From: Pseudomonas sp. R76
GTDB taxonomy: Bacteria; Pseudomonadota; Gammaproteobacteria; Pseudomonadales; Pseudomonadaceae
Reading direction: 5' to 3'
DNA length: 64,000 nt
Assembly: GCF_009834565.1 (NCBI RefSeq)
Contig: NZ_CP019428.1
Location: 2,170,001-2,234,000, forward strand
Part shown: piece by piece, positions 51,444 through 60,973 of the stretch
Layout of the letters: every line of letters starts with the position of its first letter
Position numbering within the stretch: the first letter of the stretch is position 1
Translations under genes and position numbers: made by a program
Notes under the pieces: model-generated
What the model saw: only the letters and a program-made list of their open reading frames with translations
The model's database searches: none
Told to the model about the DNA's origin: nothing

Positions 51444-52316
51444 CTAGGGGGATTCGTACGGGCTGTCCACGCGGGCTTTAAACAACCGTCGGCTGGCGCG
51501 TACCAGCCAGCAGGCGAGGATAAACGGCGCGGTCAGCGCAGGCAGGTGCAGCGCGGCGAAACCGGGCGTGAGAATGACCGCCAGGAGAATGCCGAGCAGC
51601 GGCAGCCAGGGTTGGCGACGTGTCTGGCTCAACGCCAGTGCGGCCAGCGCCGGGTTGTAGCTGTGCAGGCCGAGGAGGGCGCTGCCGGTTTCGTCCATCA
51701 GCAGGGCGAGCAATACGCCGCAGCTGGCACCGATCAGCGCCCACAGCGCGGCGCGGCGGTTGGCCAGCAACAGGCCCAGCGCAATCAGCGCGCCGGCCAC
51801 CGGCTGGTCCAGCAGCATGATTTGCGCGAGCCCGGTAAACGGTGCGCTGAGCACGCTCAAAGTATCGGGTTCGGTGAGCACAAATGTGTTCTCAGGCACG
51901 CTGCCCAGCAGCAACCAGCCCAGGCCGACAAAAGGCGCGGTATAGGCGGGCAGGTCATCCGCCGTCGTCGCGTGTTTCAGCCATTGCCGTGTGAGCATCG
52001 CACTCAAGCCGCCACACGCCAGGATCAGCGGCGGCAACAAGGCTGACCAGGCGAAATGCTGGCTGATCAACACACCCAGCAGCACACCGTTGTAGCTATA
52101 AAGCCCGGCCTGGCGCTCCGCCTTGGGATAACCCCGGCGCTGGGCGGTGAGCAAACCCGCGACGCCACCCAGCAACGCCCCGCCGAACAAGGCCGGGGCG
52201 CCGATCAGGATGGCCAGCAGGCACAGCAAGCCACACAGTGGCTGGCGTTGCAGGAAGATTTGGCTGAAGCCGTTGAGCAGGGCTTCGGCCCAGTCGGGGC
52301 AGGTTGGGTTGTGCAT
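51444..52316 (-). CDS. Urea transporter (UT family)
   Basis: A 290-residue polytopic protein with two internally similar halves; signature motifs GLYSYNGVLLGVLIS and ALLGLHSYNPALAALAL (the paired SYN sites), and PAYTAPFVGLGWLL. Passive urea channel family. No urease genes are in the window. Confidence 0.9.
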   Translation of the reverse strand: MHNPTCPDWAEALLNGFSQIFLQRQPLCGLLCLLAILIGAPALFGGALLGGVAGLLTAQRRGYPKAERQAGLYSYNGVLLGVLISQHFAWSALLPPLILACGGLSAMLTRQWLKHATTADDLPAYTAPFVGLGWLLLGSVPENTFVLTEPDTLSVLSAPFTGLAQIMLLDQPVAGALIALGLLLANRRAALWALIGASCGVLLALLMDETGSALLGLHSYNPALAALALSQTRRQPWLPLLGILLAVILTPGFAALHLPALTAPFILACWLVRASRRLFKARVDSPYESP

Positions 52317-52350
52317 GGTGGTTTAGTCAGTGAGACCGAGTTGGCCCCAA

Positions 52351-52423
52351 TCGCAGGCGAGCCAGCTCCCACATTTGACTGTGTTCACACATCAAAAAAT
52401 GTGGGAGCGGGCTTGCCCGCGAT
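52351..52423. repeat. REPIN with mixed arms
   Basis: The left arm reads TCGCAGGCGAGCCAGCTCCC (GCTGGC type) while the right reads TGTGGGAGCGGGCTTGCCCG (GCGGGC type). A chimeric element between the urea transporter and pyk genes. Confidence 0.8.
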
Positions 52424-52439
52424 GGGGCACTTGCAGACG

Positions 52440-53855
52440 CTAAATCAACGTCTCGATACGCAACGAGTTGGTCGACCCCGGCTGCCCGAACGGCACCCCG
52501 GCGGTAATCACCAAGGTATCGCCGCGCTGCGCCATGCCTTGGGCCTGGGCAATTTCCAGCGCTGTGGAACACACCTCATCCACTTGGCGCAGCCGATCAT
52601 TGACCACCGAGTGCACGCCCCACGCCACGCTCAAGCGCCGCGCCGTGGACAGGTTGGGCGTGAGGTTGAGGATCGGCGCCACCGGTCGCTCCCGCGCTGC
52701 GCGCAGGCTGGAACTGCCGGACTCGCTGTAGTTGACCAGCACCGCCACCGGCAGGATGCTGCTGATACGCCGGATCGCGCAGCTGATGGCGTCCGACACC
52801 GTGGCATCGGCCTTGGGCCGGCTGACATCGAGTTGCGTCTGGTAATCCGGGCCGTTTTCCACCTGGCGGATGATCTTGCTCATCATCTGCACGGCTTCCA
52901 GCGGGTACTCGCCCGACGCGGTTTCCGCCGACAGCATCACCGCGTCGGCGCCTTCGGCCACGGCGTTGGCCACGTCCGTCACTTCGGCGCGGGTCGGCGC
53001 CGGAGAGAAGCGCATGGATTCGAGCATCTGCGTGGCCACCACCACCGGTTTGCCCAACTGGCGGCAGGTGCTGATGATGTCTTTCTGGATTTGCGGCACG
53101 CTCTCGGCGGGCACTTCAACGCCCAGGTCGCCTCTGGCCACCATGATTGCGTCGCTCAGTTCGGCGATTTCCTGCAGGCGTTGCACGGCTGAGGGCTTCT
53201 CGATCTTGGCCATCAAAAACGCCTTGTCGCCGATCAACTCGCGGGCTTCGCGGATGTCTTCCGGGCGCTGCACGAAGGACAGCGCCACCCAATCCACGCC
53301 CAGTTCCAGGCCGAAGCTCAGGTCGCGGCGGTCCTTGGCGGTCAGTGGGCTGAGTTCCAGCAGCGCTTGCGGCACGTTAACGCCTTTGCGGTCGGACAGT
53401 TCACCGCCATTGAGCACGGTGGTGTCGATGGCTTCGGCATGTTTGGTTATCACCCGCAGGCGCAGCTTGCCGTCGTCGAGCAGCAGGTCCATGCCTGGCT
53501 CCAGCGCCGCGATGATTTCCGGGTGGGGCAGGTTGACCCGGCACTGATCGCCCGGCGTCGGGTCCAGGTCCAGGCGCAATGCCTGGCCGCGCACCAATTG
53601 CACCTTGCCCTCGGCAAACCTGCCGACGCGCAGCTTCGGCCCTTGCAGGTCCATCAGGATGCCCAGCGGGTAATTCAGTTGGCGCTCCACCTGGCGAATC
53701 CACTGGTAACGCTGGGCATGATCGGCGTGGTCGCCGTGGCTGAAGTTGAGGCGGAAGATATTCACCCCGGCTTCCACCAGCTCGCGGATGTCGTCGATGC
53801 CGTCGGTGGCCGGGCCCAGGGTAGCGAGGATTTTGACCTTCTTGTCAGGCGTCAT
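52440..53855 (-). CDS. pyk: Pyruvate kinase
   Basis: A 471-residue glycolytic enzyme (PEP + ADP to pyruvate + ATP). It has KVKILATLGPATDG, FRLNFSHGDHADH, DLQGPKLRVG, the catalytic Lys in FLMAKIEKPSAVQ and VARGDLGVE. Start at ATG 53855 (MTPDKKVKIL). It overlaps the glycerate kinase gene by 11 bp: last gene of the glyoxylate/glycerate operon. Confidence 0.94.
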   Translation of the reverse strand: MTPDKKVKILATLGPATDGIDDIRELVEAGVNIFRLNFSHGDHADHAQRYQWIRQVERQLNYPLGILMDLQGPKLRVGRFAEGKVQLVRGQALRLDLDPTPGDQCRVNLPHPEIIAALEPGMDLLLDDGKLRLRVITKHAEAIDTTVLNGGELSDRKGVNVPQALLELSPLTAKDRRDLSFGLELGVDWVALSFVQRPEDIREARELIGDKAFLMAKIEKPSAVQRLQEIAELSDAIMVARGDLGVEVPAESVPQIQKDIISTCRQLGKPVVVATQMLESMRFSPAPTRAEVTDVANAVAEGADAVMLSAETASGEYPLEAVQMMSKIIRQVENGPDYQTQLDVSRPKADATVSDAISCAIRRISSILPVAVLVNYSESGSSSLRAARERPVAPILNLTPNLSTARRLSVAWGVHSVVNDRLRQVDEVCSTALEIAQAQGMAQRGDTLVITAGVPFGQPGSTNSLRIETLI

Positions 53856-55125
53856 GGTTGGCAGTCTCAAGGATCAGGATGGCGCGGAAGTCATTGACGT
53901 TGGTGCGCGTCGGCTCGGTGACGATCAAACCGTCGAGGGCAGCGAAGTAGCCGTAGCCGTTGTTGTTATCCAACTCATCGCTGGCCGACAGGCCCAGGGC
54001 TTCGGCCCGCGCGTAGCTGGTGGGGGTCATGATCGCGCCGGCGTTGTCTTCCGAGCCGTCGATGCCGTCGGTGTCACCCGCCAGGGCATATACGCCGGGC
54101 GGGCCTTTGAGGCTGTCGGTTAGGCTCAGCAGGAACTCGGCGTTGCGCCCGCCACGGCCATTGCCGCGCACGGTGACGGTGGTTTCGCCGCCGGAGAGGA
54201 TCACGCACGGTGCCGCCAGCGGCTGGCCGTGCTGCACGATTTGGCGGGCGATGCCGGCGTGTACCTTGGCCACGTCCCGCGCTTCGCCTTCGAGGTCGCC
54301 GAGGATCAACGGGCTGAACCCGGCCTGGCGGACTTTCACCGCCACCGCTTCCAGGGATTGCTGCGGGCGGGCGATAAGTTGGAAGTGGCTGCGCGCGAGC
54401 ACCGGGTCGCCGGGCTTGACGGTTTCCGACGCCGGGTTCTGCAACCAACTGCGCACCGAGGCGGGCGCGTCGATGCCGTAGCGCTTGAGGATCGCCAGGG
54501 CTTGCTGCGAGGTGCTCGGGTCGCCGACGGTGGGGCCGGAGGCGATGACGGTGGCCTGGTCGCCCGGCACATCGGAAATCGCGTAGGTGTAGACCGTCGC
54601 CGGCCAGGCCGCCTTGGCCAGTCGGCCACCCTTGATCGCCGAGAGGTGCTTGCGCACGCAATTCATCTCGCCAATGGTCGCGCCGGATTTGAGCAGGGCT
54701 TTGTTGATGGTTTGCTTGTCGGCCAGGGTGATGCCTTCGGCGGGCAGCGCCAGCAAGGCCGAACCGCCACCGGAGAGCAGGAAGATCACGCGGTCGTCTT
54801 CGGTGAGGTTGCTGATCAGCTCCAGCACGCGCTTGGCCACCGCCAGGCCCGCTGCATCGGGCACCGGGTGTGCGGCTTCGACTACTTCGATTTTCTTGCA
54901 CGGTGCGCCGTGGCCGTAGCGGGTGACAACCAGGCCGGTGACCTCGCCCTGCCAGCAATTTTCGACGACAAGGGCCATGGCAGCAGCGGCTTTGCCGGCA
55001 CCGATCACGATCACCCGGCCACTGCGGTCGGCGGGCAGGTAAGGTTCAAGGACCCGCCGGGGGTGGGCGGCGTCGATGGCTGTGGCAAACAGCTCGCGAA
55101 GCAGGTGTTGCGGATCGACCGACAT
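53845..55125 (-). CDS. ttuD: Glycerate 2-kinase / hydroxypyruvate reductase-like (TtuD, MOFRL family)
   Basis: A 426-residue protein: N-terminal MOFRL-associated domain (GRVIVIGAGKAAAAMAL, LLSGGGSALLALP, HLSAIKGGRLAKAAWP) and C-terminal MOFRL domain (LSGGETTVTVRGNGRGGRNAEF, GTDGIDG-like DTDGIDGSEDNAGA). Often named hydroxypyruvate reductase, but this family mostly phosphorylates glycerate at C2, which suits the following pyk and an entry into glycolysis. Confidence 0.9.
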   Translation of the reverse strand: MSVDPQHLLRELFATAIDAAHPRRVLEPYLPADRSGRVIVIGAGKAAAAMALVVENCWQGEVTGLVVTRYGHGAPCKKIEVVEAAHPVPDAAGLAVAKRVLELISNLTEDDRVIFLLSGGGSALLALPAEGITLADKQTINKALLKSGATIGEMNCVRKHLSAIKGGRLAKAAWPATVYTYAISDVPGDQATVIASGPTVGDPSTSQQALAILKRYGIDAPASVRSWLQNPASETVKPGDPVLARSHFQLIARPQQSLEAVAVKVRQAGFSPLILGDLEGEARDVAKVHAGIARQIVQHGQPLAAPCVILSGGETTVTVRGNGRGGRNAEFLLSLTDSLKGPPGVYALAGDTDGIDGSEDNAGAIMTPTSYARAEALGLSASDELDNNNGYGYFAALDGLIVTEPTRTNVNDFRAILILETANHDA

Positions 55126-55183
55126 AAGCGGGCTCCCGGGGATTTTTTGTTATTAGGTTTGCAACTTGGAATGGGGACCAACC

Positions 55184-55272
55184 TGTGGGAGCTGGCTTGC
55201 CTGCGATAGCGGTGTGTCAGGCAATTAATGTGTAGCTGAAGGATCGCTATCGCAGGCAAGCCAGCTCCCACA
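55184..55272. repeat. REPIN (GCTGGC type) inside the gcl operon
   Basis: TGTGGGAGCTGGCTTGCCTG and the inverted copy, with GCGATAGCG / CGCTATCGC pairing, lie in the 169-bp gap between glxR and ttuD. Confidence 0.9.
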
Positions 55273-55294
55273 CTGGATTGCATTTCAACGGAGG

Positions 55295-56185
55295 TTACTT
55301 ATCGCGAATCGAAAAGTTCGCCATATGCTCCAGCCCCTTGATCAACGCCGAGTGGTCCCAATTGCCGCCACCTATCGCCGTGCACGTGCTGAACACCTGC
55401 TGCGTACCGGCCGTGTTCGGCAGGTTGATCCCCAGCTCCTTGGCCCCGGCCAGTGCCAGGTTCAAATCCTTCTGGTGCAGGTTGATGCGGAAGCCCGGAT
55501 CGAAGGTGCCTTTGATCATGCGTTCGCCATGCACTTCCAGAATCTTCGACGAGGCAAAGCCACCCATCAGTGCTTCACGCACCTTGGCCGGGTCGGCGCC
55601 GTTTTTCGAGGCGAACAACAGCGCTTCGGCCACCGCCTGGATGTTCAGCGCAACGATGATTTGGTTGGCCACTTTGGCGGTCTGGCCATCGCCATTGCCG
55701 CCGACCAGCGTGATGTTTTTGCCCATGCTCTGGAACAGCGCCACGGCGCGTTCGAAGGTCTGCGGCTCGCCACCGACCATGATGCTCAAGGTGCCGGCCT
55801 TGGCGCCGACTTCACCACCGGACACCGGCGCATCCAGGTACTGCGCGCCGGTTTCGTTGATCTTCGCCGCGAACGCCTTGGTGGCGGTGGGCGAGATCGA
55901 GCTCATGTCGATCACCACCTTGTTCGGCGACAGGCCAGCCGCGACGCCATCCTTGCGGAACAACACGTCATCGACCTGCGGGGTGTCGGGCACCATGACG
56001 ATGATGAATTCGGCTTCCTGCGCCACTTGCTGCGGGTTGGCCAACGCCACGGCGCCGGCGTCGATCAGGGCTTGCGGGGCTTTGCCGTGGTGTTCGGAGA
56101 GGAACAGTTGGTGACCTGCTTTCTGCAGGTTCGCAGCCATGGGTTCGCCCATGATGCCGGTGCCGATAAATCCGATTTTAGCCAT
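55295..56185 (-). CDS. glxR: 2-hydroxy-3-oxopropionate (tartronate semialdehyde) reductase GlxR
   Basis: A 296-residue beta-hydroxyacid dehydrogenase. KIGFIGTGIMGEPMAANLQ is the NAD(P) site; DAPVSGGEVGA and the catalytic Lys in GQTAKVANQIIVALNIQA follow. It reduces tartronate semialdehyde to glycerate. ATG 56185 follows AGAGGA; a longer start adds unrelated residues. Confidence 0.94.
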   Translation of the reverse strand: MAKIGFIGTGIMGEPMAANLQKAGHQLFLSEHHGKAPQALIDAGAVALANPQQVAQEAEFIIVMVPDTPQVDDVLFRKDGVAAGLSPNKVVIDMSSISPTATKAFAAKINETGAQYLDAPVSGGEVGAKAGTLSIMVGGEPQTFERAVALFQSMGKNITLVGGNGDGQTAKVANQIIVALNIQAVAEALLFASKNGADPAKVREALMGGFASSKILEVHGERMIKGTFDPGFRINLHQKDLNLALAGAKELGINLPNTAGTQQVFSTCTAIGGGNWDHSALIKGLEHMANFSIRDK

Positions 56186-56250
56186 GATCAAAATCCTCTT
56201 TTTATTAGATGGGCAGGCTTTCTCGGGCCTGCCAGACACCGAAGATCTAG

Positions 56251-56278
56251 TGTGGGAGCTGGCAAGCCAGCTCCCACA
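56251..56278. repeat. Short perfect REP palindrome
   Basis: TGTGGGAGCTGGC and GCCAGCTCCCACA around AA: two 13-nt arms with no spacer, between hyi and glxR. Confidence 0.85.
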
Positions 56279-56297
56279 TAGTTCTGTGTTGTGCCTG

Positions 56298-57080
56298 CTA
56301 GATAGCGTTGTGGCTCTTGAGCCAACCCAATCCCGCCTCGGTCGTGGTCAACGGCTTGTACTCACAGCCGACCCAACCTGCATAACCAATGCGGTCCAAA
56401 TGCTCGAACAGGAAGCGATAGTTGATCTCCCCGGTCCCCGGCTCGTTACGCCCCGGGTTATCGGCCAGCTGGATGTGATTGATCTCACCCAGGTGCGCCG
56501 CCATGGTCCGGGCCAGGTCACCTTCCATGATTTGCATGTGGTAGATGTCGTATTGCAGGAACAGGTTGGCGCTGCCCACCTGCTCGCGAATCGACAGGGC
56601 TTGCGCCGTGTTGTTCAGGTAGAAGCCTGGAATGTCACGGGTGTTGATCATTTCCATGACCAGCTTGATGCCCGCGGCTTGCAGCTTGTCGGCGGCGTAC
56701 TTGAGGTTGGCGACAAAGGTTTTTTCCACGGTTTCGTCGTCAACGCCCTGCGGCCGGATGCCCGCCAGGCAGTTGACCTGGGTATTGCCCAGAACCTCGG
56801 CGTAGGCGATGGCCAGCTTGACTCCGGCGCGGAACTCCTCGACGCGGTCCGGGTGGCAGGCCAGGCCGCGTTCACCCTTGGCCCAGTCACCGGCCGGCAG
56901 GTTGAACAGCACTTGAGTCAGGCCGTTGGCGTCCAGCTGCGCCTTGATGTCGGCGGAGCTGAACTCGTACGGGAACAGATATTCCACACCCTGGAAGCCC
57001 GCATCGGCGGCCGCTTTGAAACGGGTGAGAAAGTCCTGCTCGGTAAACAGCATGGACAGGTTGGCAGCAAAGCGCGGCAT
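56298..57080 (-). CDS. hyi: Hydroxypyruvate isomerase Hyi
   Basis: A 260-residue TIM-barrel isomerase: RFAANLSMLFTEQDFLTRF, GVEYLFPYEF, VMEMINTRDIPGFYL, LQYDIYHMQIMEGDLA and GCEYKPL, with the catalytic Glu in VMEMIN and CEYKP. It interconverts hydroxypyruvate and tartronate semialdehyde. 10 bp downstream of gcl. Confidence 0.94.
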   Translation of the reverse strand: MPRFAANLSMLFTEQDFLTRFKAAADAGFQGVEYLFPYEFSSADIKAQLDANGLTQVLFNLPAGDWAKGERGLACHPDRVEEFRAGVKLAIAYAEVLGNTQVNCLAGIRPQGVDDETVEKTFVANLKYAADKLQAAGIKLVMEMINTRDIPGFYLNNTAQALSIREQVGSANLFLQYDIYHMQIMEGDLARTMAAHLGEINHIQLADNPGRNEPGTGEINYRFLFEHLDRIGYAGWVGCEYKPLTTTEAGLGWLKSHNAI

Positions 57081-57090
57081 AGGGTTCTCC

Positions 57091-58866
57091 TTAATCGAGC
57101 AGGGAAATGGCAGTCGGCGCATCGTTGCCGACCAGTGCCAGATCTTCGAATTCGTTGACGGCGTTGATCTCGGTGCCCATGGAAATATTGGTCACGCGCT
57201 CCAGAATAATCTCAACAATCACCGGCACCTTGAATTCTTCGATCATTTCCTCGGCGCGGCGCAACGCCGGGGCGATCTGGCCTGGCTCGAACACACGCAA
57301 GGCCTTGCAACCCAGGCCTTCGGCGACCGCGACGTGGTCGACGCCATAGCCGTTGAGTTCCGGGGCGTTGAGGTTGTCGAAAGACAGCTGCACGCAGTAG
57401 TCCATTTCGAACCCGCGCTGGGCCTGGCGGATCAAACCGAGGTAGGAGTTGTTCACCACCACGTGGATGTAGGGCAGCTTGAACTGCGCGCCCACGGCCA
57501 GCTCTTCGATCATGAACTGGAAGTCATAGTCACCCGACAGCGCGACGACCTTGCGGCTCGGGTCGGCCTTGACCACGCCGAGTGCTGCTGGAATGGTCCA
57601 GCCGAGTGGGCCGGCCTGGCCGCAGTTGATCCAGTGGCGCGGCTTGTACACATGCAGGAACTGCGCGCCGGCAATCTGCGACAGGCCGATGGTGCTGACG
57701 TAGCAGGTGTCTTTGCCGAACACCTGGTTCATCTCTTCGTACACCCGTTGCGGCTTGACCGGCACGTTGTCGAAGTGAGTCTTGCGGTGCAGGGTGGCCT
57801 TGCGCTGCTGGCAGTCATTGAGCCAGGCGCTGCGGTCCTTGAGCTTGCCGGCGGCTTTCCACTCGCGGGCCACTTCAATGAACATTGTCAGTGCGGAACC
57901 GGCGTCGGACACGATGCCCAGGTCCGGGGTGAACACGCGGCCAATCTGCGTCGGTTCGATGTCGACGTGAATGAATTTGCGCCCCTCGGTGTACACCTCC
58001 ACCGAACCGGTGTGGCGGTTGGCCCAGCGGTTGCCGATGCCCAGCACCACGTCCGATTTCAGCATCGTCGCGTTGCCATAACGGTGCGAGGTTTGCAGGC
58101 CGACCATGCCGACCATCTGCGGGTGATCGTCCGGGATCGTGCCCCAGCCCATCAGGGTCGGGATCACCGGAATGCCGGTGAGTTCGGCAAATTCAACCAG
58201 CAGTTCGCTGGCATCGGCGTTGATCACGCCGCCACCACTGACCAGCAATGGGCGTTCGGCTTGGTCGAGCAGGGCCAGGGCTTTCTCGACCTGAATGCGC
58301 GTGGCCAAAGGCTTGGCCAGGGGCAGCGGTTGGTAGGCGTCGATGTCGAACTCGATCTCGGCCATCTGCACGTCGAACGGCAGGTCGATCAGCACTGGGC
58401 CGGGGCGGCCGGAGCGCATTTCGTAGAAGGCTTTCTGGAACGCGTACGGCACTTGGCCGGGTTCGAGCACGGTGGTCGCCCACTTGGTCACCGGCTTGAC
58501 TATGCTGGTGATGTCGACGGCCTGGAAGTCTTCCTTGTGCATCCGTGCACGTGGAGCCTGGCCGGTGATGCAGAGGATCGGGATCGAGTCGGCCGAGGCG
58601 CTGTACAGGCCGGTGACCATATCGGTGCCCGCCGGGCCCGACGTGCCGATGCACACGCCGATATTGCCGGCCTTGGTGCGGGTGTAGCCCTCGGCCATGT
58701 GCGAGGCGCCTTCAACGTGGCGAGCAAGGACGTGATCGATGCCACCGACCTTCTGCAAGGCCGAATACAGCGGGTTGATGGCGGCGCCTGGGATGCCGAA
58801 GGCGGTGTCTACACCTTCACGGCGCATCACCAGGACGGCGGCTTCGATTGCTCTCATTTTGCTCAT
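57091..58866 (-). CDS. gcl: Glyoxylate carboligase (tartronate-semialdehyde synthase)
   Basis: A 591-residue ThDP-dependent enzyme that joins two glyoxylates with loss of CO2. [25 protein letters not shown], the central FAD-like domain, and the ThDP site ([18 protein letters not shown] ... [16 protein letters not shown]) are present. First gene of gcl-hyi-glxR-ttuD-pyk. Confidence 0.95.
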   Translation of the reverse strand: MSKMRAIEAAVLVMRREGVDTAFGIPGAAINPLYSALQKVGGIDHVLARHVEGASHMAEGYTRTKAGNIGVCIGTSGPAGTDMVTGLYSASADSIPILCITGQAPRARMHKEDFQAVDITSIVKPVTKWATTVLEPGQVPYAFQKAFYEMRSGRPGPVLIDLPFDVQMAEIEFDIDAYQPLPLAKPLATRIQVEKALALLDQAERPLLVSGGGVINADASELLVEFAELTGIPVIPTLMGWGTIPDDHPQMVGMVGLQTSHRYGNATMLKSDVVLGIGNRWANRHTGSVEVYTEGRKFIHVDIEPTQIGRVFTPDLGIVSDAGSALTMFIEVAREWKAAGKLKDRSAWLNDCQQRKATLHRKTHFDNVPVKPQRVYEEMNQVFGKDTCYVSTIGLSQIAGAQFLHVYKPRHWINCGQAGPLGWTIPAALGVVKADPSRKVVALSGDYDFQFMIEELAVGAQFKLPYIHVVVNNSYLGLIRQAQRGFEMDYCVQLSFDNLNAPELNGYGVDHVAVAEGLGCKALRVFEPGQIAPALRRAEEMIEEFKVPVIVEIILERVTNISMGTEINAVNEFEDLALVGNDAPTAISLLD

Positions 58867-58893
58867 GGTTTTGGTGCCTCTTGCGTTTTGTAA

Positions 58894-58903
58894 TTGTATA
58901 CAA
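58894..58903. promoter_or_regulatory. TTGTATACAA operator near gcl
   Basis: A perfect 10-bp palindrome 28 bp upstream of the gcl start, identical to the one at 59022-59031. The pattern suits the GntR/FadR-type family. Confidence 0.6.
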
Positions 58904-59021
58904 GTGGTGTCTGTTCAAAGTGTATTCACGGCGAGCGGCGCAGGTCAATGCATTTTATAAACTGGCGTTTGCGTTCGTCTGAATGGCTTTTTTCGACGTG
59001 TGGAGCCTTTGTGCGAAAATA

Positions 59022-59031
59022 TTGTATACAA
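59022..59031. promoter_or_regulatory. TTGTATACAA operator near the GlcG-like gene
   Basis: The second exact copy of the palindrome, 93 bp upstream of the GlcG-like ATG and 128 bp from the first. Between the two sites no gene is seen. Confidence 0.6.
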
Positions 59032-59123
59032 AAACAATATTCATTGTGTTCTATTTGTTTGATCGAGCTTCTGATCTTTCAGACCTCAACGGCTTTACCC
59101 ATAACAAGATAAGGACGGCACCT

Positions 59124-59564
59124 ATGAGCGCTTTAACCTTGAAACTCGCCACCCAACTGGCCAGCCAGGCCCTCACCGCAGGCCGCACGATTTCAGCCGC
59201 GCCGTTGACCATTGCGGTGCTCGACGGCGGCGGCCACTTGGTCACCCTGCAACGCGAAGACGGCGCCAGCCTGTTACGCCCGCAAATCGCCATCGGCAAG
59301 GCCTGGGGCGCGATTGCCCTGGGCAAGGGCTCGCGTTTGCTGGCGCTCGACGCCCAGCAGCGCCCAGCGTTTATCGCCGCCTTGAACAGCCTGGGGCAGG
59401 GCAGCGTGGTGCCGGCGCCGGGTGGGGTGTTGATTCGGGATCAGCAAGGCCTGGTGCTGGGGGCGATCGGGATCAGTGGGGATACATCGGATATTGATGA
59501 GCAGTGTGCGATTACGGCGATTGAGGCGGTGGGGTTGTTGGCGGATGCGGGGGTGTCTGCTTGA
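59124..59564 (+). CDS. GlcG/HbpS-family protein (DUF336)
   Basis: A 146-residue protein: TIAVLDGGGHLVTLQREDGASLL, IAIGKAWGAIALGKGSRLLA and GAIGISGDTSDIDEQCAI match GlcG/HbpS. Members are common next to glycolate/glyoxylate genes; some bind heme. AAGGACGG precedes ATG 59124. Divergent from gcl and probably under the same operators. Confidence 0.88.
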   Translation: MSALTLKLATQLASQALTAGRTISAAPLTIAVLDGGGHLVTLQREDGASLLRPQIAIGKAWGAIALGKGSRLLALDAQQRPAFIAALNSLGQGSVVPAPGGVLIRDQQGLVLGAIGISGDTSDIDEQCAITAIEAVGLLADAGVSA

Positions 59565-59585
59565 TTTGAGGTGACAGTGCTGGCC

Positions 59586-59679
59586 CCTTCGCGAGCAAGC
59601 CCGCTCCCACACTTGACCGCATTCACAAATATAAATGTGTGAATCCAATCAAATGTGGGAGCGGGCTTGCTCGCGAAGG
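59586..59679. repeat. REPIN (GCGGGC type) left of the RAYT gene
   Basis: CCTTCGCGAGCAAGCCCGCT and its inverted copy (AGCGGGCTTGCTCGCGAAGG) flank a spacer; the right arm ends 20 bp from the transposase stop codon. Confidence 0.92.
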
Positions 59680-59698
59680 CGGCGCCTCGGTCTCGGCT

Positions 59699-60157
59699 CT
59701 AAACCCAAACCGCATCCCACAACGGATAGTCGCCAATCCGCTTCACCAAACCGGCCCTCAAGGGATTGGCCACCACATACCTGGCCATTTTTACCAAGTC
59801 ATCTTCCTTGCGCAGTGCTCGGTCATGAAAACTGGTTTGCCAAAGACGCCCCTTGCGTCCAGTCGCGCCATTCACCGTCCGTGTACTTTTGGATTTCACC
59901 TGGCACATCAAATCCCCCAGCGATCCTTTTTGCAGTTCGATCAGCCAATGGAAATGGTCTGGCATGACCACCCAGGCCAGGGAGTTAGCCAGCCCTTGGT
60001 ACTGGGCGAGTCTGAATTGCCAGACCACCAGGCGACCCAGATGAAAGTCACTGAATAGGGGGACACGTTCGTGGGTGTTGGTGGTGATCAGGTAGGTGCG
60101 GTTTGGTTCGCTGAACCGCCCGATACGCAGGCGGTGTGAAGTGGCTAGATCAGGCAT
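59699..60157 (-). CDS. REP-associated tyrosine transposase (RAYT)
   Basis: A 152-residue Y1/HUH-type protein. The HUH motif is in WVVMPDHFHWLIEL (His68, His70) and the nucleophile Tyr127 in KMARYVVANPLRAGLVKRIG. NRTYLITTNTHERVPLF is the usual start. RAYTs are single-copy domesticated relatives of IS200 transposases that maintain REPs. REPINs of one subtype lie on both sides. It looks intact. Confidence 0.92.
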   Translation of the reverse strand: MPDLATSHRLRIGRFSEPNRTYLITTNTHERVPLFSDFHLGRLVVWQFRLAQYQGLANSLAWVVMPDHFHWLIELQKGSLGDLMCQVKSKSTRTVNGATGRKGRLWQTSFHDRALRKEDDLVKMARYVVANPLRAGLVKRIGDYPLWDAVWV

Positions 60158-60251
60158 TCCTTGGCCTCTCTTCAGGTGGTGTTCTGAGAGGCTAGATCTC
60201 GATGGCAGATGCTGATCTGTAGGCTTTTGGCAGGATGTGTCTGGGAGGGCG

Positions 60252-60348
60252 CTTTCGCGAGCAAGCCCGCTCCCACATTGGCTTTGCGGCGTTCCGACAA
60301 ATTATGTCTGGCGCAGATCAAATGTGGGAGCGGGCTTGCTCGCGAACG
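60252..60348. repeat. REPIN (GCGGGC type) right of the RAYT gene
   Basis: CTTTCGCGAGCAAGCCCGCT and its inverted copy (AGCGGGCTTGCTCGCGAACG) flank a spacer with weaker inner pairing. Same subtype as at 59586 and 34009. Confidence 0.92.
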
Positions 60349-60367
60349 GCACAGGCCCCTCGGTATC

Positions 60368-60973
60368 TCAGTCCGGCTCACACCCCTTCAACACCAACCG
60401 AATAATCGTCTGCGCCGCCGCTTCATAATCCGCCTCATCCAGCTTGGCTTTCCCGGTTACCGCCGATATCTGCCAATCAAAATCCGCATACGTCTGCGTT
60501 GCCGCCCAGATGCTGAACATCAGGTGATTGGGGTCGATGGCGGCGATCAGGCCGCGGTCCACCCAGCTTTGGATGCAGTCGATGTTGTGCTTGGCCTGGG
60601 CGTTGAGCTGCTCGATTTGCTCGGGGCTCAGGTGCGGGGCGCCGTGCATGATTTCGCTGGCGAATACCTTGGAGGCAAATGGCAGGTCGCGGGAGATGCG
60701 GATTTTCGAGCGGATGTAATTGCTCAGCACCACCGACGGCTCGCCCTCGGGGTTGAATGGCGTGGAGGCGGCCAGGATCGGCTCGATAATGCTTTCGAGC
60801 ACCTCGCGGTAGAGGTTGTCCTTGGACTTGAAGTAGTAGTAAACGTTGGGCTTGGGCAGCCCGGCCTTGGCGGCGATGTCGCTGGTTTTGGTCGCGGCGA
60901 AGCCCTTGTCGGCAAACTCCTCGCTGGCCGCCCGCAGGATCTTTTCTTTGTTGCGCTCGCGAATGGTGCTCAT
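60368..60973 (-). CDS. TetR-family regulator, RutR-like
   Basis: A 201-residue regulator: helix-turn-helix NKEKILRAASEEFADKGFA / TSDIAAKAGLPKPNVYYYF, and a C-terminal domain with RSKIRISRDLPFASKVFASEIMHGAP, ... DPNHLMFSIWAATQTYADF typical of the RutR (YcdC) group. It is divergent from the efflux genes and near the gcl cluster; either may be its target. ATG 60973. Confidence 0.9.
   Translation of the reverse strand: MSTIRERNKEKILRAASEEFADKGFAATKTSDIAAKAGLPKPNVYYYFKSKDNLYREVLESIIEPILAASTPFNPEGEPSVVLSNYIRSKIRISRDLPFASKVFASEIMHGAPHLSPEQIEQLNAQAKHNIDCIQSWVDRGLIAAIDPNHLMFSIWAATQTYADFDWQISAVTGKAKLDEADYEAAAQTIIRLVLKGCEPD

Noticed and set aside
56926..58893. Plus-strand open frame of 655 codons across hyi and gcl
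   Set aside because: It is antisense to two enzymes with intact active sites and shows no recognisable domain or ribosome site.
59699..60157. IS200/IS605 insertion sequence
   Set aside because: The protein has RAYT features and is bordered by REPINs, not by IS ends, and there is no tnpB.
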